Shown piece by piece: positions 1 through 9,492 of a DNA stretch of 64,000 bases. The stretch is from Argopecten irradians (lineage: Eukaryota; Mollusca; Bivalvia; Pectinida; Pectinidae): assembly GCF_041381155.1 (NCBI RefSeq), contig NC_091135.1, positions 55,317,997 through 55,381,996 of the forward strand, given 5' to 3'. Below the pieces are notes generated by a model. The model did not search any database, was not told the DNA's origin, and was given only the letters and a program-made list of their open reading frames with translations. The position numbers and the translations under genes were made by a program. Within the stretch, counting starts at the first letter, position 1. The number at the start of each line of letters is the position of its first letter.

Positions 1-476
1 CAATGCCATGTTGCATTCCAGAAACTGTATAAGCATTAAGGTAATAAATACGACAGTATGTGTCCTTTGCCCATTGATATTTAAAGGGAACCATCAATGT
101 TGCAATCGTCTCAGGTAGGGTGTTAGAATTGCACCTGCTATACCCATTGCATGATCGTAAAAGGCAACTAAATTTAGTACCTTTTTTGCTGGCGTCAATC
201 AGACATCAGACGAGGCGCTATTCTCATTTTACCTTTAGTAACCTATAGGTATCGCGAAATAATACCACCAAAATGTTTACCAGGTACTGATTACAAGTTA
301 TAAGTTTTTTTCTCATCCAACAACCTTCATGAAAGTGCATGCTTTCTAGCAGCTTCATTTTGCTAGATATTTTCGTCTAACTTCTTAGAACAAAAGGAGA
401 CCAAAATACCTATATCAATGAGTTTAGATTAGAATTTGTCGGTTAATGTTTATATCAGATTCACTATTTTCAAAAC
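1..476. other. non-coding stretch, mostly unassigned
   Basis: No supported exon. The piece at about 110-185 is an inverted partial copy of the interspersed repeat whose forward copy ends near 2325: both contain the 'ttagaattg/caattctaa' block beside 'aaatttag' and a shared 'ccctacctg' end. The remainder shows no recognisable structure. Confidence 0.5.
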
Positions 477-1631
477 AAGAGGCCCAGAGGGCCTGTATCG
501 CTCACCTGGTTTGTAATGCCAAGTAATGTTCTGAATACAGGTTCATTGTTTCTTTTCTGAAGGAATTTTAATATTAACCTCTAAATCCCCTATTGGGCCC
601 CACCCCTCCTTCCCCGGGGGGTCAGAGCCAAAATTTATACAAGTTCTGTTTCCCTTTCCAAAAAAGGATTTATTTATGGCCAAATTTGGTTACAAATTCC
701 ATGCAGAACTCTATGACTAGTAGCGATTTAAAGGATTTACCTTTATTTCCCCTATTGGGCGCCCCCCCTCTCCTGCCCCCGGAGGGTCAGAGCCAAAATT
801 TATACAAGTTCTGTTTCTCCTACCCCCAAGGATGTTTATGGCCAAATTTGGTTACAATCCATGCAGAACTCTAGGACAAGTACCGATTTTTAGGATTTAC
901 TTATAATTCCCCTATTGGGCCCCGCCCTTCTGCCCCCCGGGACCAGAGCCAAAATTTATACAAACTCAGTTCATATTCTCCCAAGGGATATTTCTGGCCA
1001 AATTTGGTTACATTCCATGCAGAACTCTGACTAGTAGCGATTTAAAGGATTTACCTCTATTTCCCCTATTGGGCCCCGCCCCTCTTGCCCTTGGGGGATC
1101 AGAGCCAAAATTTATACAAGTTCTGTTCCCTTTCCCCCAAGGATGTTTGTGGCTAATTTTGGTTACAATCCATGCAGAACTCTAGGACAAGTAGGGTTTT
1201 AAAGGATTTACCTCTATTTCCCCTATTGGACCCTGCCCCTCCTACCCCCGGGGGTCAGAGCCAAAATTTATACAAGTTCTGTTCCCCCTCCCCCAAGGAT
1301 GTTTGTGGCCAAATTTGGTTACAATCCATGCAGAACTCTAGGACAAGTAGCGATTTATAGGATTTCCTTTATTTCCCCTATTGGGCCCCACCCCTCCTGC
1401 CCCCGGGGGGTCAGAGCCAAAATTTATACAAGTTCTTTTACCCCTCCCCCAAGGATGCTTGTGGCCAAATTTGGTTACAATCCATGCAAAACTCTATGAC
1501 TAGTAGCGATTTAAAGGAAATGTTGACGGACAAACGGACGGACGGACGACGGACGGACGACGGACGGCGGACGGACGACGGACGCCGCGCCATGACATAA
1601 GCTCACCGGCCCTTCGGGCCAGGTGAGCTAA
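477..1631 (+). mobile_element. pearl/Helitron-like non-autonomous element, core family A
   Basis: The left end starts with a short palindrome around GAGGCCCAGAGGGCCT and then CGCTCACCTGG. The interior holds about six tandem copies of a ~157 bp core marked by 'ccctattgggcccc', 'ccgggggtcagagcc' and 'ttatacaagttct'. An (ACGG)n tract (about 1531-1585) and a perfect hairpin (about 1601-1627) follow, ending CTAA at 1628-1631. Tandem core, ACGG microsatellite and hairpin with CTAA are the layout published for bivalve pearl elements and insect Helitron-derived HINEs. Open frames of 60-90 codons across the cores are by-products of the repeats. A reverse-strand copy lies at 50396-51311. Confidence 0.75.
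1531..1585. repeat. (ACGG)n microsatellite inside the family A element
   Basis: Imperfect run of gacgg/acgg units just upstream of the terminal hairpin, in the position expected for pearl-type elements. A similar tract lies at 6526-6572 in the family C element. Confidence 0.8.
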
Positions 1632-1837
1632 AAATACTATTGTTACTAAATTAATTATGGGGAAAAACTTTGATGAAATATCTTGGTTCTGTCCTTTGAT
1701 GGGGCAACACCATAGAATATATGAAATGACTATAGCTGTAGTAGTACGTCAATAAAAATCAGCGAATCAACCAGTTTACTTTTGCAGTAGACCAATTCCT
1801 GCATTCGTGACTCTATAAAATTGTTTTCATTGTTTGT

Positions 1838-2330
1838 TTGATTAAATCAACGCCCTATTAATAGCCAGGATCATGTAAGGACGGCATCCTATGTATGCAG
1901 TGTCCTGAGTGTATGAAGTGCGTAGTGTGCGATATGGGAGACTGCGGTATATTCATGTTGTGTCTTCTTCAATAGTGGAACTCTTGCCCTTTTCATAGTG
2001 CTGTATCACTGAAACATGCCCCCGAAGACACCAATCAACACATCCCCCAGTCACATTATACTGACAACAGGCGAACAACTCGTCCTACTCCCTTAATGCT
2101 GAGCGCTAAGCAGGGTGTGTCTCCGCCAGGTGACAGAACCCAGAGCCTACCTCACAGGGGCGAGCTCTCAACCGAAGGCCAAATGTGAGACAGTGTCAAG
2201 GAAGACGTTAGGAAGTATAAATTAAGTTAGGAAGAAGAGATGCTATATGATACAATCCTAAATTTAGTCGCCTTTTCTTATCATGCGATAGGGGCAGTAG
2301 GTACAATTCTAACGCCCTACCTGCAGGACC
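1838..2330 (+). repeat. interspersed SINE-like repeat, unassigned
   Basis: It begins with a module that also ends the tRNA-derived SINEs of this window (gtttg-rich, then 'cctattaa-agccagg-tcatg-aaggac'), but the following body differs. A partial copy at about 22833-22990 matches the portion around 1872-2015, and the 3' part is repeated in inverted orientation at about 110-185. No pol III boxes or open frame are convincing. It could be a SINE family or a longer transposon fragment. Confidence 0.5.
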
Positions 2331-2849
2331 GTGTTTTCATTATTATTTCATTTTAATGTTATAAGGTCATCTAACCGGAAGGGTCAGGATGACCTATAGT
2401 CACCATGCTTTGCCCATTGTTGTACGCTGTTTGCATTTCGTCGTTCCTATAAACTTTTCATTCAAACGACTTCTTCTCAATATCCGAAAGGCCCAAGAAA
2501 CTGATATTAGGTATGTAGAATGCTGAAAGGATGGACCACCAAGTTTGTGGAAATGAATTACCTTGACCTTCATTCAAGGTCGTAGAATTCAAAAAGGTTA
2601 TTTCTTGTGAATAACTTAGATGCATAGATACCTGATATCAGGCATGTAGTATGCTGGCATGAAAGACTACCAAGTTCATTTAAGGTTACAAGGGTCAAAT
2701 AGGCTAAAAACTTTAAACGACTTATTGTGAATATCTAAGAGGCATTGGAATCAAGGTCGTAGAATTCAAAAAGGTTATTTCTTGTGAATAACTTAGATGC
2801 CTAGATACCTGATATCAGGCATGTAGTATGCTGGCATGAAAGACTACCA

Positions 2850-3075
2850 TTTTTTTTTGGTTTGTTTATTTTTACGTCCTATTAACAGCCAGGGTCATGC
2901 AAGGACGTGCCAGGTTTGTTGGTGGAGGAAAGCCGGAGTACCCGGAGAAAAACCACAGGCCAACGGTCAGTACCTGGCAACTGCCCCACATGGGATTCGA
3001 ACCCGCTTCCCAGAGGTGGAGGGCTTGTGGTAATATGTCGGGACATCTTAACCACTCGGCCACCGCGGCCCCTAA
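2850..3075 (-). mobile_element. tRNA-derived SINE, copy 1
   Basis: Read on the minus strand, a tRNA-like head (GAGTGGTTAAGATGTCC then GGGTTCGAATCCCATGTG, which are A- and B-box-like) is followed by a body and a short A tail (poly-T at 2851-2858). An 11 bp target-site duplication AAAGACTACCA flanks it at 2839-2849 and 3076-3086. The head resembles tRNA-Ser/Leu. The 3' module is shared with several other repeats here, and similar modules are known from V-SINE-type families in molluscs; assignment to a named family is not possible without a library. Confidence 0.8.
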
Positions 3076-3741
3076 AAAGACTACCAAGTTCATTTAAGGT
3101 TACAAGGGTCAAATAGGCTAAAAACTTTAAACGACTTATTGTGAATATCTAAGAGGCATTGGAATCTGATGCCTAGATACCTGATATCAGGCATGTAGTA
3201 TGCTGGCATGAAAGACTACCAAGTTCATTTAAGGTTACAAGGGTCAAATAGGCTAAAAACTTTAAACGACTTATTGTGAATATCTAAGAGGCATTGGAAT
3301 CTGATATTGGGACTGTAGAATGATAGCTTAAACGACTACCAATACAAGTTTGTCTAAATGAATGACCTTGACCTATCTTCATGGTCACATGAGTTAAATA
3401 GACTAAAATCTTTAAACGACTTCTTGTGAATAACTAAGAGGACTAGAGACCTGGTATTGTACATGTAGCATGTTGGGATGAAAGGCAAATGTTCCTAAAT
3501 CATCTTGCCCGATAGGTCAGGGTGACCTTTAGTGATCGTACTTCGTGCGCCGTCGTCCATAAACTTTTCATTCAAACGACTTCTCAATAATTGGAAGGCA
3601 TCAAACATGATGTTAGACCTAACATATTCTTAAATAAAGGGCTACCAAGTTGTTTGTCAAATGAATGACATTGACGTTAATTGAAGGTCACAGGGTTCAA
3701 ATTGGCAAACATAAACGACTTCTTAACAATAACTAAGACGC

Positions 3742-4618
3742 AGTGTTTTTTTCACTTACTATTTTCAACAGCCCATGCCTTTTCAATTGGGAAAATAACT
3801 CGGAATTTAGAAGAAATTGGGAAAAATTTCAGGGGTGTAAAATTTTTTCAAAACTACTGGCCCCGGGCAAGTAGAGCCCAATTATTACCTTGCAATTGCC
3901 CAAAATTAAATTCCATTGCCTCCAAAATATACCATATTTTTATCGCAGTACTGTACTTACTAGAAAATTGAAAATCAAAAACTTAAGAATTAGCTAATAA
4001 ATATTTCTGATGCTATTTCACAAGATATTTTCCTTCTATAATTAGAAGAAAAATAAAACAATTAATTTTCAGAACTATTTGCATTTTTAAAACTTTTTTT
4101 TTCGTTTCACTTTTACATTTTTTCTAAATTCCTGAATTCCGGAAACCGGATTCCGGCTCCATTATTAGATCCCAAGTGCTACTTTCTACCTTGAACAGAG
4201 ATCGTTTTACACAGAAAAACTCCTTGATTATGTCGAAAAAAATAATAATTAGACGACTAAAAATGGAAGTTAACTCTGGAAACATTGTTGTATAACTTAA
4301 AAGCAGTTAACTATTGATTTTATCAGCTTGAATGTCTGTAAAACGTCTCTGAACTGAAGGTGCACCTTGCGACCTAGTTTATGCTAGTTTTTGTGAAATA
4401 AAAATTGTTTCTAATCCCAAATCATTTGTTTAAGTAATGAAGACTATATTTCCACATTTTCGGAATGAAAATCTGTTACAAATTATCAACACAAAAGTCA
4501 CTGAATTTGATCAGTTTTTATTGGGAAATTTGATTTCAAAATTGGGAAAATAAGGCATTTTTTGGCTAGGGGAAACAGCCGAAGTTCGGCTGTAGATTCG
4601 ACCAAAAAAACCACACTC
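3742..4618. mobile_element. 877 bp TIR element inserted in a family B core
   Basis: The surrounding core reads 'taactaagacg...ccttgcagtatgctgg' and is interrupted here. AGACGC is present on both sides (3736-3741 and 4619-4624). The ends are weakly inverted (agtgttttttt against gagtgtggttttttt). The insertion is clear from the broken host repeat; the hAT-like assignment is tentative because the duplication is 6 bp exactly and 8 bp only with a mismatch. No transposase frame is visible. Confidence 0.5.
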
Positions 4619-4719
4619 AGACGCCTTGCAGTATGCTGGCCTAAAGGGCTTCAGACAGGTCAAATGTATGAAAATCTTCAAACAGTTTGAACATGTTTTA
4701 TTGTGTGAATATTAGTCCG

Positions 4720-5380
4720 AGATGGGCTGTTTGGCTGAAGAATGAAATCCTAATTATCCATGACATGTTGATGACATAAAAACAACAGTATATTCTTTTG
4801 AGAAATATCTAAGGTCAACATATGAGTTACACAGATATACCATAATACGTTTCGCTAAACGGAACATTTGCTTATTATTAAGTAAATAAACCCATGAAGA
4901 CAGAAATACTTCTGACGATTGGTGTAGGAAATATTATAGGACCTTATTTAACATATTGTCTAGTTCAATATATGACCCTAAAATTAACATTTTGTGATAT
5001 ATAGGCAAAATAAGTTTTTATTTAGATGTAGGTCAAATGTCAATATATATGTCAGTTTGACCTAACTTTGGTACACCAACTTATATAAGATACGTTTTAC
5101 TCAAGTATGAAGTCGCTAAAGCGGCTTTTGATACATGATAGAGCCTAGAGAAGGACAGCTTTCGTTTAACATTTTTAACTCTCAGTACTCTCAGTACTTT
5201 GATATTGGGTAAGAAATAAAGGGGGTAGCCGTACAAAAGTTGCAAAAAAGTCGGCATACCCAGTGATTCATCGACACAATATCTTCTTGAGTCAATAAAT
5301 GATATATGAAGATATTTTTGATTGCTGAAATTTTAGGGTACTCGGGGTTTGCCATTGTTATATAAGGAATCAAAATTTTT
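4720..5380. other. AT-rich non-coding stretch
   Basis: No exon-like frame with splice signals, tandem repeat or terminal inverted repeat was found here. Confidence 0.4.
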
Positions 5381-6653
5381 AAAAACTAATGAAATGAAAT
5401 TCCTCTACTTTCATGAACAGTGATAACAAACTTTAACTATCAAATTCCAAGATGGCAGCCTGGCGGCCATTTTGTTGACCGATCGATCCAAAAACGCATT
5501 ATGCACAACAAGAGCCCTAGGGAAACCTACATATGAAATATGAGAAAGATCCCTTCAGTACTTTGTGAGAAATAGCGATAACAAACTTTAACTATCAAAT
5601 TCCAAGATGGCAGCCTGGCGGCCATTTTGTTGACCGATCGATCCAAAAACGCATTATGCACAACAAGAGCCCTAGGGAAACCTACATATGAAATATGAGA
5701 AAGATCCCTTCAGTACTTTGTGAGAAATAGCGATATTAATCTTTAACTATCAAAATCCAAGATGGCTGCCTGGTGGCCATTTGTTGACCGATCGAGTCCA
5801 AAAAACGCATTATGCACAACTAGGGCCCTAGGGGAAACCTACATATGAAATTTGAGAAAGATCCCTTCAGTACTTTCTGAGAAATAGCGATAACAAACTT
5901 TAAGTATTAAAATCCAAGATGGCTGCCTGGCGGCCATCTTGTTAACCGATTGGTCCCAAAATGCAATATGCACAACTAGGGCCCTAGGGGAACCTACATA
6001 TGAAATTTGAGAAAGATCCCTTCAGTACTTTCTGAGAAATAGCGATAACAAACTTTAAGTATTAAAATCCAAGATGGCTGCCTGGCGGCCATCTTGTTAA
6101 CCGATTGGTCCCAAAATGCAATATGCACAACTAGGGCCCTAGGGGAACCTACATATGAAATTTGAGAAAGATCCCTTCAGTACTTTCTGAGAAATAGCGA
6201 TAACAAACTTTAAGTATCAAAATCCAAGATGGCTGCCTGGCGGCCATCTTGTTAACCGATTGGTCCCAAAATGCAATATGCACAACTAGGGCCCTAGGGG
6301 AACCTACATATGAAATTTGAGAAAGATCTCTTCAGTACTTTCTGAGAAATAGCGATAACAAACTTTAAGTATCAAAATCCAAGATGGCTGCCTGGCGGCC
6401 ATCTTGTTAACCGATTGGTCCCAAAATGCAATATGCACAACTAGGGCCCTAGGGGAACCTACATATGAAATTTGAGAAAGATCCCTTCAGTGCTTTCTGA
6501 GAAATAGCGATAACAAGAATTGTTAACGGACGGACGGACGGAAGGACGGACGGAAGGACGGACGGACCACGGACAAAAAGCGATTTGAATAGCCCACCAT
6601 CTGATGATGGTGGGCTAAAAACTAATGAAATGAAATTCCTCTACTTTCATGAA
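5381..6653 (+). mobile_element. pearl/Helitron-like element, core family C, with duplicated flank
   Basis: About seven tandem copies of a ~154 bp core run from about 5425 to 6520. Each core has 'ccaagatggctgcc' opposed to 'ggccatcttg' and then 'ccctaggggaacctacat'. They are followed by (ACGG)n (6526-6572), a perfect hairpin (6591-6616) and CTAA (6615-6618). The left side starts inside a core rather than at a proper terminus. The 37 bp immediately left of the cores (5381-5417) are repeated exactly just after the hairpin (6617-6653). Confidence 0.7.
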
Positions 6654-6936
6654 AAATTAAGAGCAAAACTGGAAATTGCAAGGAAACCCCAACAGATCTA
6701 ATGACGTATTGTATATCGTTAAAAAGATAATATGAAATACTATGTTATTACACCAAAATAATTTATCTTTTGGTTTTGTATGCCTTAATATGATACATTA
6801 AAGACGCACAAGTAGGAATCGGACATAAAACTTACAAAAGGTGGCACTGTAGTCGCATGATTAATCTATTCATGGAATAAGTACTGTTCCGATACGTATT
6901 ATGTGCTGATTGATGTATTTGCACCAAAAAATTAAC

Positions 6937-9492
6937 AAGAGGCCCAAGGGCCTTAACGGTCATCTGACTACCTTGGCAATAGCTGTATAGGGAATTAATT
7001 AGATATATGGTGTCATGGTTAAAAAATAAAAACACTTGGTCATGACCATGTAAGGATCATTTCATGCAAGTTTCAGTCAAACTGCATGGGTAGAACTTTA
7101 GAAGAAGTTCAAAATGTGTTTTCAAGATGGCAGCTTTGGTGGCCATCTTGGTTTTCGGGTCAACCCGTCAAACAACAACACTTTGTTGGGACAATGTCAG
7201 TATCCTTAAAATTATTCAGAAAAGTTCCAGCAAAATCACACTGGAAGAACTTAAGAATAAGTTCAAAATATATTTTCAAGATGGCGGGACTGGTGGCCAT
7301 CTTGGATTTCAGATCAACATAAAATATAAAAACACTTGGTCAGGACCATGACAAGGATCATTTCATATGCAAGTATCAGCTAAATCACACTGGCAGAATT
7401 TGAGAAGAAGTTCAAAATTCAAGATATTAGCCTAATTGACCCCTGACCTTGAAAGAAAGTCAAGGTCATTCATTTCAATAACTTTGGTAACCCTTCATCC
7501 CAGCATGCCACAGGCCAAATATGAGTACCCTGGACCTTTCGGTTAGTTACAAGAAGTCATTCAAAGAATTGAGCCTATTTGACCCCTGTGACCTAGAAAA
7601 TAAGTCAAGGTAATCCATTTTCACACCTTTAGTAGGCCTTCATTACAGCATAAAACAGGCAAAATATGAGTACTCTGGGTCTTACGGTTATTGAGAAAAA
7701 AATGTTCAAAGATTTTAGCCTTTTTTACCCTTGTGACCTTGACAGCAGGTCAAAGTCATTTATCTTCATAACTTTGGTAACTCTTTATCCCAGCATGCTA
7801 CAGGCTAGTGTTGTATTGATGATTGGCAATAATCGATTAACTACTAGATGATCCTCAACCGATCCGATAATCGATTAAAATTTTTATTATCGATTAATCG
7901 GGTAAATATTGGAACTTATTGTGATTTTAACAATTTTCCAATAAAAACACAAATTGTGTGAATGCCTCCATACATTTCTCCATTACAATAATTTTCACCT
8001 TTTATAGTAAAAAAAAAATTGTAAGAAAAACATTCAACATTCTCTTCACTGCTTACAATGAAGACAAAAGTAGCCATAAATTGGCAATTTGACTACAATA
8101 ATGAACCGATCATTTTGTGCGATTATCAGATCGGATGGGTCATCTGATTTGAACTGATGATCGATTGTCATTTTTAGCCGATTATACAACACTACTACAG
8201 GCCAAATATAAGTACTTTGAGCCTTACAGTTATTGAGAAGTCGTTCAAAGATTTAAGCCTATTTAACCCCTGTGACCTTGAAAGTAGGTCAAGGTCATTC
8301 CTATTCATAACTTTTGTAGCTCTTCATCCCAGCATGCTACGGGCCAAATATGAGTACTCTGGGCCTTATGGCTATTGAGAAGAAGTCGTTCAAAGATTTG
8401 AGCCTATTTGACCCCTGTGACCTTGAAAGTAGGTCAAGGTCATAAATTTTCACAACTTTGGTAATCCTTCATCCCAGCATGCTACAGGCAAAATAAGAGT
8501 ATTCTGGGCCTTATGGTTATTGACAAGAAGTCGTTCAAAGATTTTCGCCTTCTTGACCCCTGTGACCTTGAAAGTAGGTCAAGGTCATTCCTTTTCACAA
8601 CTTTTGTAGCTCTTCATCCCAGCATGCTACGGGCCAAATATGAATACTCTGGGCCTTATGGTTATTGAGAAGAAGTCTTTCAAAGATTTCAGCCTATTTG
8701 AGCCCTGTGACCTTAAAAGTAGGTCTAGGTCATAAATTTTCACAACTTTGGTAGTCCTTAATCCCAGCATGCTACAGGCAGAATATGAGTACTCTGGGCC
8801 TTATGGTTATTGAGAAGCAGTCGTTCAAAGATTTTAGCCTTTTTGACCCCTGTGACCTTGAAAGTAGGTCAAGGTCATTCCTTTTCACAACTTTTGTAGC
8901 TCTTCATCCCAGCATGCTACGGGCCAAATATGAATACTCTGGGCCTTATGGTTATTGAGAAGAAGACGTTCAAAGATTTGAGCCTATTTGACCCCTGTGA
9001 CCTTGAAAGTAGGTCTAGGTCATTAATTTTCACAACTTTGGTAGCCATTTATCCCAGCATGCTACAGGCCAAATATGAGTACTCTGAGCCTTACAGTTAT
9101 TGAGAAGAAGTCGTTCAAAGATTTCAGCCTATTTGAGCCCTGTGACCTTGAAAGTAGGTCAAGGTCATAAATTTTCACAAATTTGGTAGCCCTTCATCCC
9201 AGCATGCTACAGGCCAAATATGAGTACTCTGGGCCTTATGGTTATTGAGAAGAAGTCGTTCAAAGATTTCAGCCTTTTTGACCCCTGTGACCTTGAAAGT
9301 AGGTCAAGGTCAATAATTTTCACAACTTTGGTAGCCCTTCATCCCAGCATGCTTCAGGCCAAATATGAGTACTTTCGGCCTTACGGTTATTGAGAAGAAG
9401 TCGTTTGAATGAAAAGTTTACGCACGGCGGACGCCGACGGACGGTGCATGATGACTAAAGGTCATCCTGACCCTTCGGGTCAGATTATCTAA
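6937..9492 (+). mobile_element. pearl/Helitron-like element, core family B, long copy
   Basis: The left terminus is AAGAGGCCCAAGGGCC followed by TTAACGGTCATCTGAC. The first part (to about 7330) has two units with the 'caagatgg...ccatcttg' motif, showing exchange with family C-like cores. Then about eleven ~146 bp cores follow, each with 'gtgaccttgaaagtagg', 'tcaaggtcat' and 'cccagcatgctac'. A short ACGG-like tract (about 9421-9446), a gaccc-ttcg-gggtc hairpin and CTAA (9489-9492) close it. A hAT-type MITE is nested at 7806-8194. Confidence 0.75.
7806..8194. mobile_element. 389 bp hAT-type MITE
   Basis: Terminal inverted repeats TAGTGTTGTAT / ATACAACACTA are flanked by a perfect 8 bp duplication CTACAGGC (7798-7805 and 8195-8202). 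The insertion splits a family B core whose intact neighbours read straight through 'gctacaggccaaat'. An 8 bp duplication is diagnostic of the hAT superfamily. The interior is rich in ATCGATTA-type palindromes and has no transposase frame. Confidence 0.85.

Larger units (their letters stand above)
2353..4720 (-). mobile_element. truncated family B pearl-like copies with insertions
   Basis: Two reverse-oriented terminal segments begin near 2363 and 3505. Each has the gggtcagg/ggtgacc hairpin remnant followed by 'aaacttttcattcaaacgac'. Core units with 'accttgacctt', 'aaggtcac' and 'agtatgctgg' follow to about 4700. The copies are decayed and lack a recognisable opposite end. A SINE (2850-3075) and a TIR element (3742-4618) are inserted in them. 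Confidence 0.55.
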
